Source: Chaunax sp. Z400 (Eukaryota; Chordata; Actinopteri; Lophiiformes; Chaunacidae). From it: a stretch of DNA of 64,000 nt. The stretch is taken from contig CM075188.1 of NCBI GenBank assembly GCA_037577475.1, positions 14,256,001 to 14,320,000 on the forward strand. The letters run 5' to 3'. The translations under genes and the position numbers were made by a program. This document shows, in pieces, positions 1-13,500 of the stretch. The notes beneath the pieces are model-generated. The model was not told where the DNA came from and searched no databases. It saw nothing but the letters and a program-made list of their open reading frames with translations. Every line of letters starts with the position of its first letter. Position 1 is the stretch's first letter.

Positions 1-240
1 CCTGGTTTAAATCCGTGTTAGTGACAATTTGCCCTTGGAGATAATCCATCCACCTGACAGGTGTAACATATCAAGAAGCTGATTGAACAACATGATTATT
101 GTACAGGTGTTCATTGGGCTGCTCACAATAAAAGGTCACTCTAAAATGTGCAGTTTTATCACACAACACAATGCCACAGATGTCAAAAACTGTACAGGTT
201 ATGTACTCCTCAACACAAAGGTTTATCTGTGATCCACTTT
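1..240 (+). mobile_element. Tc1-like transposon end (long terminal repeat region), truncated
   Basis: Positions about 41-186 match, from memory, the long imperfect terminal inverted repeat of a common teleost Tc1-like element. It runs up to the transposase start context, with ATG codons at 171-173 and 180-182 on the + strand. The coding sequence breaks off after about 186. The segment at 68-160 recurs as an imperfect direct repeat at 256-345, which belongs to the next, oppositely oriented element. The window edge cuts the left side, so the outer end of the repeat is not resolved. Confidence 0.6.
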
Positions 241-1180
241 ACAGGTGTGGCCCCTGAAGGAGCTGATTAAACAGCATCATTATTGCACAGGTGTGCCTCG
301 GGCTTGTCACAATAAAAGGCCACTCTACAATGTACAGTTTGAAAAAAGACATTTATTGGTTACTGTGATCACATCTCCATCGCATGGCGTTTATCAGGTT
401 GTTGATAGTGGCTTGTGGGACGTTGGTCCACTCCTCTTCAATAATTGCGCGAAGTTGCTGGATATTGGCAGGAGCCGGAACACACTGTCACATACAATGT
501 CTGGTGAGTGTGCAGGCCATGCAAGAACTGGGATGTTTTCAGCTTCCAGGAGTCGTGCGCAGATCCTTCCAATATGGGGTTGTGTATTATCATAATGCAA
601 CCTGAGGTGGTGGTGGTGGTGGTGGACAAATTGAACGACAAAGAGCCTCAAGACCTTGTCTTCTCACATATGTTCTTTGTCCATAGATTATGCCTGCCAA
701 TATCATAACCTCACCACCACCATGGGTCACTGTTCACAACATTGGCACCAGCAAACCGCTCACCCACATGACACTATCTGCCCGGTGCAGTATAAACCCG
801 GTATTTCATCTGAGACACTTTGTGCTGATTCTTTGGTTTTGCAAACCAACTGTTGCCTCAGCTGTCTGGGTGGCTGGCCCCACAGATGTTCTTGCAGGTG
901 GAGAGGCCGGATGTGGTTTTCTTGGGCTGGCATGGTTTACACGTGGCCTGCAGTTGTGAGACTGGTTGGATGTACTGCCAAATTCTACGAAACAACATTG
1001 AAGACTGCTTATGATAGAGAAATGAACATTGACTTTACGGGCAACAGCTATGGTGGACATTCCTGTAGTCAGCATGCCAATTGCACGGTCCTTCAAAAGT
1101 TTCAACATCTGTCGCATTGAGAGTGGCTTTTTACTGTGACCATCCCAACGCACACAAAAGTGCAATAATGTTATTGTTAA
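241..1180 (-). mobile_element. Decayed Tc1-like DNA transposon
   Basis: One terminal repeat is visible at about 241-345. The other lies at about 1118-1175, damaged by a small deletion just upstream of the transposase start. Between them is a minus-strand transposase relic. The element is internally shortened and cannot be autonomous. The family assignment rests on the transposase signatures and on recognising the terminal sequence. A target-site TA duplication could not be assigned. Confidence 0.7.
356..1117 (-). pseudogene. Tc1/mariner-type transposase pseudogene
   Basis: The start codon is the complement of 1115-1117. The N-terminal helix-turn-helix region is readable on the minus strand at about 1117-806, including the stretch RAIGMLTTGMSTIAVARKVN. 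The C-terminal catalytic part is readable at about 651-394, including the HYDNTQPH block (equivalent to the HDNARPH motif with the second catalytic Asp) and the segment around PVLAWPAHSPD. The middle of the protein, which normally carries the first catalytic Asp, is mostly deleted or scrambled with stops and frameshifts between about 806 and 650. A further frameshift near 415 moves the last residues into another frame. Intact Tc1 transposases have about 340 residues; this locus can encode only fragments. Confidence 0.8.
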
Positions 1181-4100
1181 CCTACATTGTTTTTATTGTA
1201 TTTGTTTGAAATTCTGCAACAACAAAAAAAAAATGTATCCGAGAGGAGTCCAATTCCATCCATTTTTCAAACTTTCGCAAACTTCACTGTAGGTTCACAG
1301 TTTGTCAAAGAGGTTATGTTTTTACCGTGTTGGTCTGTCTGTCTGTCTGTTAGCGGGATTACTCAAAAAGTTATGAACAGATTTTGATAACATTTTTTAG
1401 AGGTAAGGTATGGCCCAAGAAACAATCTATTAGATTTTGGTGGTGATCCCGATCATTATCTGGATCCAGAATTGTTTTAAAGAATCCTTTGCCATTGTAT
1501 GATAGGGGAAAAGGACAGATTTTTGCTTCCGTATACTTAGATAATGCCGGCAATGCTTGGACAAAAATATGAGATCTACCACACATCAAAGCATGGTCTG
1601 GATCTTGCACTCTCTCAATGTGTTGTCGAGTCGTTTCTAGATTTTTAGTGGTATGCTGAATGAACAAATGCCGGGATGTGTCAAGTGTATTCCTCTCTCC
1701 TGGTCTTCTGTATCAGTGGGAGGTTGTATTCGCTTCCAAACTGACCTGTACACATGTGTATAAATGCTTGTAATGCTAATGTATGCATGTTGATGTGTTT
1801 TCACAGTTAAAGACTTGATCTGACCTTTGACTCTATTGACAAGCATGCCTCCCAGCTCCAACAGGATAAACCAGAAACACTATACCATATATAGCCTACT
1901 ATACTATGTATAGTATGTATAGTATACACTATACACTTCTCCTCCTGAGTCATTGCCCAGAACACTGCAACAACAGCCTGCTCACCAACCTTCTGTATCT
2001 AAGCTTCAGATGCTGGTAACAACCCATATGTACATTTACTTTAAGAAGACACTCTTCAAATGTTGTTAGCTTTTGTTGTTAGCTTTACGTACAGTAAGAT
2101 TGTAAATCAAATAGAATCTTTTTCCATTGATTAGTTTGGCTGTGGTAAGCAGTGGGCGATTAAGGGTTGGATGTCATCGCCTTTGTTAATAAAATGGCGA
2201 GCCCCCCTCAGCCCCCTAGAGTTATTGTTGTTTAGTTGAATCTATTGCTCCAGGCATGGCTTTGAAATATCAGTAGGCTAAATGTGGTGTGTATTGATAA
2301 GTCCACGGTGCTGTCCGTGGTGCTGAAGTAGTAGATGCATTTGTTATTGCGATTTTGTCTTTGTTTCGTCTTGGGTTTATAGAATTGTCTAAACCATATA
2401 CTATTCTACAATCTATGTTGTCTACAGAGTAGTGTAACCGTCATGATTAAAGGGATAAGTAGCAACGTGTTGCTGTGAAGAGCAAGAGGATCATAGACAC
2501 ACACTGCTGCATGTCGTTTTCAATATTTCTATGACATTTTAGTATTGCGTGTGTTGCTGGAAATACGCTCCCAGACCAACAACAAATCACCTGCTGGGAA
2601 TAAGGATATGGAAATGATAAAGTCTGGTAAAGTATTTGGTGCAGTATTTGGTGTGTTCGTCCTAATCCATGTCATTCAAGTTTGCAGCTAAAACACAAAT
2701 GAACATCACAAAAATCCATTCTTGCATTCAGATGAACCCACGTCACCTGACGACTGTACAATCACAGCTATTAGTGAAACATTTTAAGGAAAAGACTCGA
2801 TGCTTGAAACATACGGTTAGAGCTCTGGTAGACGTGAGAATGCACAAAACAAAACAAAACTTTGTCACCACGAGGAACAAAAATTCAGGTATGAGATCAT
2901 CTCTCACCAGTGTGTCCATTTGTGAGCCTCAGTGTCATTTTAAACGTTACTGTTGCAGTTGTTGCAAGTACTTTAGAATGCTGTTAATTTTTACCTGTTT
3001 ACTTAATCCCATCTCAGGCTTCAATTTTTAAGATATGGCAAAACATTGGACAAGTGAATAATGAATTCACCCTTTAATGAAAGGTCAACAAATTTATTGT
3101 GTCAAAGAGAAGATTTCTTCATTGAACTTGAGTGCATGATCAGACACATATTAATCTTTTTATGCCAGTGGGTTAGTATATTTATTTTTAAGCATGACTT
3201 GCGCATTTCGACATATAGGTGGCAGTAGTGTACACTGTACAGTGGAAATGAAAATGAGGGAGGAGAGGGAGGTAGAACGTAAAATCCCAATGCGGTGGGG
3301 GGGGTTCAGTCCGAACAGATGTCGCTCCCTGGCTCTACCTTCTTAAAAAACGTCTCTCTCTCTCTCTCTCTCTCTTAATTAAAAAACAATTTTACTGTAA
3401 ACCATGAGTGAGGAGGATGACGAGGAGAAGACGAAGCGAACTCTCAGTCATGCATAATTAAAATGTACCTGAAGGGAAATCGCTCAGATAATGAGAGACA
3501 ACTAGAGTTATAAAAAAAAAAAAGCAGGTTAAACAGAATAAACCTTTACAATGAGTCAAGGACAAATGTAAATTGCGATCGATTATTTCAAATTTCTAAC
3601 TTTATCCAACATTTCATTTATTTATTTATTTATTTCAGATTAGTTGACTATTGGGATTTTTTTTAAGGCACTCTGCAAATGCACTCACTCTGTGGTGCAT
3701 ATGAGGTGGTGACTGGTGTCTCTACAGTCTATCAAATCTATATTCAGGAAGGACTAACCTGGTTCCTGTGTTTGTCGTGGTTTTCATTATTGCATGTAGG
3801 CAAAGGTGAGATGGACCACTTCAAGTCTATTCCAACTATGATGTAGCTCTATGTACAAATTTCTGTAATATGTGACCTTTAGAAAGTGTTAAGTGTCTCA
3901 CAAAATGCAACACAGAGCAGCAGACACAATTTATAGCAAGAAACAAATTTGCAAAGAAAGTAAGTGAAATAATCTCACTTTTAAGGTATTTTTATCCTCA
4001 GTCAAAAGAAGAAAAAATTGGTTTTATTGTGAGATATCCAGACCTCTGACACCTTTAAACTAAACCAAAACTAAGCTCAATGTTTTTCTTTAAGAGCCAT

Positions 4101-6989
4101 ATAATATTTTGTAATACAGGAGAAACTTTCATTGAATCATGATAGTTTAATTAAACAAGTGCAGCATATTACTCCCACCATGTCTGTACAGTTGTACTCA
4201 CTCAACTCCAGCAACTATCCAGTATCGGTGATCACCAACGAGTTCAAATGTTGAAATTAATAGTTATTTTATTTTTATTTTACTAGTTAAAAGACACTAT
4301 TCAGATATGGTCCAATGAATCAAACAATGAGAGTAACAGATTGAGATTTTGTTTCTTACTGGGTGGTAGATTCAGCTGCAATAGTTCATGTTTTAATACA
4401 TAAAAGTGAGAGAACAAGAAGTGTATGTGGAGTACAGTACAGCAGGAAAAGCTCTTATGAGATGTATTGCAACGGTCCCTCTATCTTTTCTGGCCTCCTG
4501 TTCTCCAGTGCAGGTTTTTCTGGCTGATTAGGAGCTACAGTATGATGCTCATTATGCAAATGGGTCAGTAAAAAAATAGATAGTTTTTTACAAGACAGAA
4601 GAACAACTGAATAACTAAATTGATTTTTTAAACTTTTGAAGAAAAGTGCAATATACAAGCAGATTACAGATGTTCTGTTTTTACTTCTTAAATAAGCAGG
4701 GGGGGGGGTGATCCCACTGAATGTGAGTCAGAGAAATGTTCTTTATTTGCCTTTCAGCTGACCATAAAAAACCACAGAGCTAACAGTGTGGCAGTTAGGA
4801 ACTGCCATTTATTATCGAGATTAAGAGGCAAATGTAGATTTTTAATGCAATAAATGGTCCACCGAACAGAACTTAACACTGCTGCCAGGATAAAGCTGCA
4901 TATCTGACCTCCAGTTCCTCTGCCTGGATCTCTAAACCTGAGCCCACAGCTGCAAAAAGCTTCTATACTTTGGAAGTGGATCTCACTTAAACCTCTAAAC
5001 TGTACTGAAGTGTATGCTGAATAAGACCATTTTCCTTATTATGTTTTATGAATGTATTAGAGATGTGTAGCTGAGGAAAGCACATGGGGATAATAATTAA
5101 CATTTATCCTTATGTTGTGGTTGTTTTTTTTACTCTAGGCCAAAATATAAAGCACTTGTGTCCTCATTTAGCCAACAGACATAGCTTAAGTAGCTTAAGT
5201 GTACATTCTGAATTTCTGTGCTGTCACAAGAGAGCAATTTAAAAATTCAGGCAATTAGTAATAATGTTTCTCCAATGCCCTGTTTACTGTCATAGGGTGG
5301 TCCCTTTCTTATGTTTTCACACACATATTTAAGCAAGCACAGAAATGCATGTGTAGCCTAAACTTAACATTTGTACTGTTGTAGAAAGTCAGTAATGTGT
5401 AAAGGTTCGTGGACATAAGCCAACCCAGAAAGGAACATTATCATACTTTGGCAGTATGGTGGAGGGTGTGATTATTTTGTGTACATTAATTGATCACAGA
5501 TATTTTCTTGACATTGAACAGGTGGAGTTGATCATGCTGGTAAAAGAGCTGGAACACACATCAGGAAATAAATATGCCACTTTTATTGATACTGAGAATT
5601 ATCCACATCACTGTTGGCATTTATTTGTGGCTTTATCATCAGTGCAGAATCAAGAACTCTCGTCACTTTCGTATTTACTGTAGTCAAAATCTACGTCCAC
5701 CACATCCTCTGCTTTGCATCCATGTAGCCTTTTCAAAGGTAATCCTAAGAGGCTAGAAATAATAGTTACTTTTTTTACTTAACCCCTTAGGTGAATGAGA
5801 ATCTACACAAACACATCTTTTCAGAGTCATGGACCAGAGATCATTCTCCTGTTTCTTTGTGTGTACTCAGGTCAAGAAGCAGCCTGAACTGATTTAGACA
5901 ATATATTAACTCCACAAGCCAGTTAGAGAAACCTTTATTTCATAAACCAGTCATTGACTGCCTGCTGAAATGAGCTCGATACTTTTACAGGCAACCAGAA
6001 GAGGGCAGAAAAAACTCAGCTTTAATTTCATTACTTGCACTGCTACTGTTCTGAAGTGTCCATGTTGTTCCCCCCCTAATTTGATGATGCACTTTATTCA
6101 ACAGTTTGCAAATGTGCAGTCAGTCAAAAAAAACTGCAGACCAGAGATTGTGCTTGTAAAACTATCTACTTAACCCAGGGGGTGCTGAGCTAATACACTT
6201 GGGAGTAAACAGAGTGTTTATCATGCAAACATTGTTAACTGTTAAGAAACATGAATGGCTCTCTATGCACATGTCGAATTGGCCTGGTTATGACTGCTGG
6301 TGGGGAAACATCCTGGCTGCTTGGCCTGGAGTCATGCTGGCATAAAGCCATGCTAATTTAATTATCACCCACCAAATGTGCTTAGTGTAGGTGCACTTTG
6401 ATTGATAAGTCTGGACCTCATGAAGAACATGTATGCTATCTCATCAGCTTCAATATAAATTTCTCATGTATGGCAAAGAGTTCACTCTGGGGAAGGTTAA
6501 ATTCTCAACATAATTGAGCAGTCAAGTGTTTGCCCTGTGGGGCTTTCATGAGAAACATTATAGGAAGAGATCAATGGGGCAGAGCTGAGTCGTCCATGTA
6601 GTTCTATTCAATTCCATGATACGTGATGAGATCAGGTGCAATGATAGTCATTTGTATCCGAATTTTATGTACACATCTCCCATGCACTGGGGAGGTGCCT
6701 TGGATATTTTGGGAAATTAAGTATTTTATTATTTACTTTATTTATAAATTTGAGCTTTTTTGTCAGATATGCAATTATCAAGAATTCAACTGACAGGGAC
6801 AATTTAAATAACTAAATGTCTTTATTCAATGAAATCCAGATAATTTCATGCTTGTTCCTCTGGCCCTGATATGATCAGTTGGTGTCATGTTTACTTCTAT
6901 CAGGCGCCCCTTTTTAATTTCATCCCTACAATGTTTGAGTTTTCTCTCATCATAACTCATGAAAAAAATTCATTTTTTCTATGCCGGGA
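1180..6989. other. Intergenic DNA upstream of plpp2
   Basis: AT-rich sequence with short uninformative open frames. It contains one dispersed repeat (1333-1640), a TATAGTATG-rich palindromic patch (about 1881-1936), a short (CT)n run near 3353-3375 and several poly-A/T runs. I see no exon, RNA gene or further recognisable transposon between 1,640 and 6,990. Distal regulatory elements of plpp2 could lie here but cannot be recognised by eye. Confidence 0.6.
1333..1640 (+). repeat. Dispersed fish repeat, family A, copy 1
   Basis: The block starts with GTCTGTCTGTCTG, followed by a GGGATTACTCAAAAAG-type stretch, an ATCCCGATCATTATCTGGATCC segment and a region of the form AAAGAATCCTTTGCCATTG. The same order of motifs recurs at about 16318-16640. 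I recognise the pattern as a high-copy animal repeat but cannot name its class securely. It is degenerate with no coding capacity. Confidence 0.6.
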
Positions 6990-7497
6990 GGGAAATATCA
7001 GGCAAACCGCTGCGCCTCTCTCTCTCTCTGGCCCTTCGCACGTCCGTGCGTAAAAACTTCCAGCCGACGCTCAGAGAGCCAGAGAAAAGTCAGACAAGGA
7101 AGTTGGGAGGAGGGACTAGTTCAACGGCGTGGTGTGTGCGGAGGAAAGAGACCATACTGGATTCATACTGGACTCTCCGGACGCGTCCAGCGCTGGGAAA
7201 ATCCCCAGTTCTGGTTTTGAACTCTAACCAATGAGCATAAATGGAAAAGACTTCCGTGCCGCTGCGTACCTGTCGAGGAACGAGATTTTAACTCGCTGTG
7301 TTTTTTTAAAGAACGCTCCACACCTATGCTGTCAATGTCAGCACAGGTAGTGAAGAGGATCCCGGAAGAGCTTGTGTTGCATGTCACCAGGTTATACACA
7401 TAGCCTGCGCTTCTATCTCTGGATGGACGCATTCGCCTTATTTAAATAGTAGCTATTTTCTCTTCACGTTGTTTCAAAGCAATTGCACGCAAAGAAG
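6990..7497 (+). promoter_or_regulatory. plpp2: plpp2 promoter / 5' UTR region
   Basis: This stretch is noticeably richer in CpG than the flanks (for example around 7020-7090 and 7170-7260) and runs directly into the first coding exon. An in-frame TAG at 7450-7452 lies upstream of the chosen ATG with no other in-frame ATG between them, so translation is expected to start at 7498 (context AAGAAGATGA). A TATTTAAATAG stretch at about 7438-7449 is AT-box-like, but it is so close to the ATG that it is unlikely to be the TATA box. The transcription start cannot be fixed from sequence alone. Confidence 0.5.
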
Positions 7498-7558
7498 ATG
7501 AATGACCCGAGGAAGAAGAAGCTGTACGTAGTGATGGACGTGGTGTGCGTTTTAGTGG
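7498..7558 (+). CDS. plpp2: plpp2 coding exon 1
   Basis: It encodes residues 1-20 plus the first base of codon 21: a short basic N-terminus (MNDPRKKK) followed by the start of transmembrane segment 1. The donor is GTAAGT at 7559. Confidence 0.92.
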
Positions 7559-10500
7559 GTAAGTACAAAAATTACAGGCTACGTCAGCTTCTCCTTTGTA
7601 TCTAGGAATTGCCCCTCAATGTTTTCAACAAGGAGGAGAAGGAGAAAGACCTTTGAGGTGTTGTCTTGTTGTCAGCGCTTTCTTGCAGTCGTGTTCGTGT
7701 GCACCCGTGACATCATCTAATAATGACAGCTGTGCAATATTCATTTTTACGCGTTGAAAATTAGACAGAGACGTGTTTTCAATCTGACGACAGACCCCTC
7801 AGGACAACAGCGATCAGATCCCAGACGCTTAAAGAAAGCAAATGAAGAAACCGGATTTTCATGTCAGACTCCCAACAGGCGGCATCGTCTGTCAGCCTGT
7901 CGTTTGTTTATGGAAATGTTAACTCCAATATTGTCCAGGCTGAAATGTGACATATAAGTTGCACCTTGGAGAGGAAATATTGTCATTCTCTCCACGCAGC
8001 TGCTGCATGCTGCTACCTACACACTCCACACACACACAAAAAAAAACAACTTTGCAGAGCCTCGGGAAGTTGGGTGTTTGTTTATGGAAATTTGATATGC
8101 ATGTGTAGGCCCTGCTTATTCCTCATTTTCTTCAACATTTTGTCTGCCAGAAATCTTCTCAGGAATGTCCCCACATCCCGTATGCAGTGCATTCGTCGAG
8201 ATATTCCTTCCACATTGTTCCACAGGCCACTGTTTAGCATTTAACTTATGGTTGGAGTCTTTTTTTTTAAAGTTTCTATAGGTTTAATTACTGTACAAGT
8301 TTTGGTCTCCCTCGCCTCTAGGCAATGACACATACTTGCAGTTATGGTTGTCAACATGTATCTTTTGCCTTTAGTGTTAAATGTCAAATGTAATATAGGG
8401 GAGCACATACAGTTCCATACAGCAAATGGTTATGAAGCATTAACTGATATTGGACAGTCAATCAGAAATTCATAAAAGTGTAAAAAAAAAGAAGTAATTA
8501 ACCAATCAGTAGATAAATTAGTATTTTGTTAATTGACATTTAAACCGACAGTAAAAAATATTTAATAATTATTAATTATATTAATTAATAGGTACTATTT
8601 TAAAAAGGGATTTATAAATAAAAACAATCAATAAATGCATCATTTAAAAAATAGAAATTAAGTAATACTTAATTCGAAATCACATTGCTTTAATAACCAT
8701 ATAACACATTACAGCACTTCACAGCTGTGGTCCTGATGATGGGGATGATATAAAATAAATAATAAAAAAGAAATCCTCACCACCTCCCTGAGAAGAAGCT
8801 GTTTTCAGATGCAGCCTCAGAGATCATGTGAGCATGAGGAATGTGCCACTGTGGTGGAACATCAGCTCCCTGCATGAATCCCACAAGCCCTGAACAGACA
8901 TGTTGTGTATTGGTCTAATGTTTGGCACCGTGCTCATCTCTTGTTGTGTCTGTCCATGGTGACAGTGGCGAAGTTGGAGGGAGAGCGGAGGCAGGGGTGA
9001 TGCCTCATGCATGTGTGGATCTGCTCTGCTGTGCACTTTCAACTCCCTCCCGGCTTTTCAGAGAGCTTAGTGGGGGAATTTTTTCCATCCGTGGGAGCCT
9101 CCACAGACTGCTGAACACGATAAGCCTCGCCATTTCACTGTCACAAGTCTGGGATTAACGTCTGGGTTGGCTGTGGTTGGTTAGGTCTGCATCCCACCCT
9201 GTTGCCTATCCCTCTCCTTTTGCCACCCACCTCACCAACCTAAATAATCATCGAGTCAACCCAATGCTTATGCAAGGCTTCCCCAGCCATCTAATAACAA
9301 CGTTTTAGGGCCTGTAATTATTGCTGGCCAGTAGCCAGTGAGTATTTTTCTACTCACTACTGAAGCCATTTCTTTATCTTCACCGCCTTTACCTCTTACT
9401 CATCTTTTGTTTTGAAATTCAGAGGCTGTGGATGGATGTTCTATGTCTCTACAGTACAAAACATAATATGGAGAAATCTTCGAAATCTTATTGAAAATGG
9501 CTGACTAGAGCCAAGGAGCTTACTGATACCTTAATCACAAAGTCTGCTGTAGCTAAGAGACTGCCTGGGAGACATTTGAGATGTGTTTGCATTTGGCATC
9601 TCCACCGCTCTCTTTTTTTTTTCTGTCTGTTGTTCATTGTTAGCTCCTGGCCTCCTTCTCCATTCTTTCTCCAGTGTTTCCTTCCCTCGCTCCTCTTCTG
9701 TCCGTGTAAGTCTACACTCGGCACAAATAGACGGTGGGTGTTGGCTGAGAACACAGAGAGGACAGACCAGATTGAACCTCTCCCTGCTCTCAGTTTCTAT
9801 TCGTAGGTGCAGCACTGCAGGTGTAGGAGTCAGAGGAGGAATCCAGCTCACATTTCTGCATGACTCGGGTGCTGCTGCAGGTGATATGAGTGGCAGCAAG
9901 CTTGCGTTATGAGTAATGTGCTAGACGCTCGAAGTGAGTAGTGTGTGACGAACTTGCTGGGAGGCAAGTTATTGGTGAAGCACATGCTAATGTACACTTG
10001 AGTTTTCCACTTGTGCACTCTTTGCTGTACTCTTCGTAAACCAGTTCTGCTAAGAGTCTATGATGTCAGAAATTATTTGTCAGGACACATATGTACTACA
10101 AAGAATACACAGGATTGCAGTATTTCACTGGTTTGTTCACTGTGTACGACTCCTGGGAATTAGTCCACATCGTTGTCGGTGATGTTGCGCCGTTGCTCCA
10201 GCGTCTCCCAGGAGCTGGACATCTCATGCGGTTGTGTTGAGAAGACTGATGGTCCCGAGTTCTCAGAGAACTGCAGTGAAGAGGCTTGATGGGAACCGTT
10301 TTCCCCAGGAGAACTCTGTCATGGAAACTGAAGCTCATTGTACAAACAGGAACATCCCTCTGAGAATTAAGAGCTTAGTTTATTTTCTTTTGATTGACGT
10401 TCTCTTTATCAGTTACACTTTATATTGTACGTGGATCGTTTGTTGTGGTTATTTTTAGAGAATCAGGCTGAAATCAGGGCCTGCAAGCTTTGATAAGATT

Positions 10501-13500
10501 ATAGTAGCTATTATAGTTTTAAGACATTGCTGAGTTGAAAACTGGCAGTCTCTACCACCTTACAGTAGGGCCTACATTGTTTTGGGTTGCCTTGCACCGC
10601 AAAACGGTGACTGACTGCTTTTTTCCCAGCATAAATGTAGCATTCAAAGATGTCTGTTTAAGGGGCCGTTTACACGACGACCGTTTCAACCAAAAAAAAA
10701 AGCCTTTTGTTGCATTTTGGCCGTCCGTTTATACGAGAACGGTGTTTTCAGGGACTGAAGCCGCAAACTTTTGAAAACGGGCTCCGGAGTGGAAACTTTT
10801 CAGAACGCCACCGTATACCATTGTCGTGTAAACGGGCAAAACGCAACTCTGGCTGAAAACGATGACGACACAGCCGCGCTTCACGAATGCCTATTTTGGT
10901 TCCTGCCAGCCTTATTCACAAACACAGACAGCAAACAGCCTATAAGGCCAGAACAACAACAAAAATACAATGTCGGTCTGTCCGGTTTTCTTTGTGCTTT
11001 GTTTTGTTTGCTGAACCACCACTGTGATCTTATTCTGTGGTGTTTATTTTGAAAAGTTACACCACCAACTACTGCCAGCCGTGTTTGTGGACCGTGTGTA
11101 TGGGCATCGTTTTGGGAAACGATGCCGTTTGAACGCAGAAGGTTTTGAAAAAGCAAAGAAAAAACTTCTCCGTTTTCAGCAGAAACATTGTGGTGTAAAC
11201 GGAGCCTAAGGCAGATGATGAAAATGCTGGAAAAGTGCCTGCCATTATTCCTACCAGTTAATTCAGAGGGAAAACATGCATGGAGAAGGAAGTCCGGTTG
11301 AGCGAGGCACAAGATGACCAATGATTACTCTTTGGCAGGAAAGATTTAAGGAAATGTGGTCTTAATTTTTAGAAACCCTAACAAGATTACCAGAACAGTG
11401 TCATTTGCATAGAGGAATCATACTGTGTAGGCCTATCACTAGATACTTGGCAGTCATATGCAGATGTGTAATAGTGTAATGAAGCTCACTACTGTTCATG
11501 GTATATTTGTGCACTTTTATGATTTTGGTTTAAACCTGTGTGGCTCACTTCTTTGATCCCATCCAAACTCAGACTCTGATTGCCAACCCAGATTTAGCTC
11601 CGCTCCCGCCACTTGTGAGACCTCGCCTGTCCCCCTGTCTCCTTCTGCACTGCTTGGAGCTAAGCATGCGTAAACGATGCCTGGAGCAAGACAGCGGGAT
11701 TAAAAATAAAGAATGGGCAGCAGTAGCAGGATTTGGTGTGACCGGTGAAGTTGGGCGTTCCTTATGTGAATTAGAATTCCAGAGGCCAGCGCCGGCAGAG
11801 GTTGTAGGCTCAGCACATACCTTCCACATTAGTCAGTCCAGCATAGGGTGAGACAGTCAGAAAGAGGGAGAGTTTAGTTGTTTTGCTAATACGCGCCGTC
11901 TTTTAAAGGTCTGAAACATCACCCGTGTTGATGCACTGAAGTGCTCTGGCGGTATAGGTTTCCAGCTGTCATCTCAACAAGACGTGTTTGAATTGGAGGC
12001 AGGAAATAAAAGAGAAGGGAAGAAAAAGAAGTGGAAACTTTGACTTCAGCGCAAAAGTTCTCATCCGCCATGGAAGGAGATGAGAGTGGATGAATTAAAT
12101 CACTAAAGAGGGATGAAACATTTAAGGAGCAAGGAAATGTGTTAAACGCAAGAGGAGGCTGTAAACAGAGGGAACACATGAATCCGAGGGAGCAGAGAGA
12201 GACGCAGAAAGAAGAAAGTTACTCAGTGACCTTCACGGTGAAAATACATGAAATGAGACTGGAAGAAATTAGACGGAGGAGCTAACGTTCCAGCTGTGAC
12301 CCTGGAAACTTTTAAATCAAGCAGGGCAGCCCTGGGGCATGAGAACACTCCTCACACACATACCACACACACACACACACACACACACACAGGCTTGACA
12401 TGCCTTGTAAATAATGTAAACCCAGACTGTATGTATTTCAACTTGAGAATAATTATCCATCCACATGGTTTTGCAGGTGCAGCAGGTTATGTCAGAGAAG
12501 CAAGGGCAAGTAGGTGTGGGGTACTCTCACCCGCTGAAACTACTTTCAGGTGATTGTGGCAGTTCGAGTCCAGGTGTCCACCTTTATTTGGTGGGACGGC
12601 AAACAGAGCAGAAAGGACGAAGACGGGACAAACTGAGGAAAGTACAAGTAGACAGAGGGAGGCAGAGAGAGGACGTTAGAAGCCTCGAATCTCAGCCCCA
12701 GAGTACGATTGTGGGCCAAATGGCCTGGCTAATTGCATATCTGCTAGCTAAATAAAGCACCAACCCATTGAGGCCCATTATATTCACAACAGAGGGGGGA
12801 ATTGTGTGGGAGGATGCTGTGATGAAGAGCATGACAGGCAGAAAGATGGAGCCGCAGAGGGAAGAATGAATGACTTTGACTAAGAGATGAAACAGCGTGG
12901 AGGATGTGAATCAGCAGTGGCGGAAAGGAACGAAAGAATGAGCGTGAGTCTCGCCTGACTCTGACATCTTTGTTGGTCTGCTGTCTCAACGTTGAAAATC
13001 TCCTGTGATGCCCAAGACGCGCGATCGACGTATACGCAGCTCTCTGTCGCTCTCATACCCGATTCAGCGGGAATGTGCATGAATGCTAATTCGCGGCCAG
13101 GCATGAGTTATGTTTTTGGCTTTTTTTGGGGGGGGAGGGCGGCCTTTATTATTTTAGCCAGACAGCAGAAGAAAAAGAGGAGACGGGTAACGTGGGAGAG
13201 AGCAAAGGGCCACAGGTAGAATGGAGCCCGTGGCCTCCACTAGTGGACTCTGCCTCCTCACACAGGGGCCCACGCTCTATACGGCTGAGCTAAACGCGCC
13301 CTGTGGCCAGGTAAATGAGCCGTAAAGCTCCCAACATTGAAGCAAAGGCTCTAAAATGAGCCTTTGCTTCACCGGAGACAGGAGAGCTCGGGTCCTGCAT
13401 CCTGTGGCTCCATACAGGCAGATTTGTGAGAGTGACTGGCGGCTGTAGATTAGCTTCCTGGCCACATTCCAAACTGGCAGCGTTCCCCTCCCCTCCATCC

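Noticed and set aside
13212..13300. A tRNA gene on the minus strand
   Set aside because: The A box is good, but the B box and acceptor-stem pairing are lost and a SINE body follows. It is the tRNA-like head of a SINE, not a functional tRNA.
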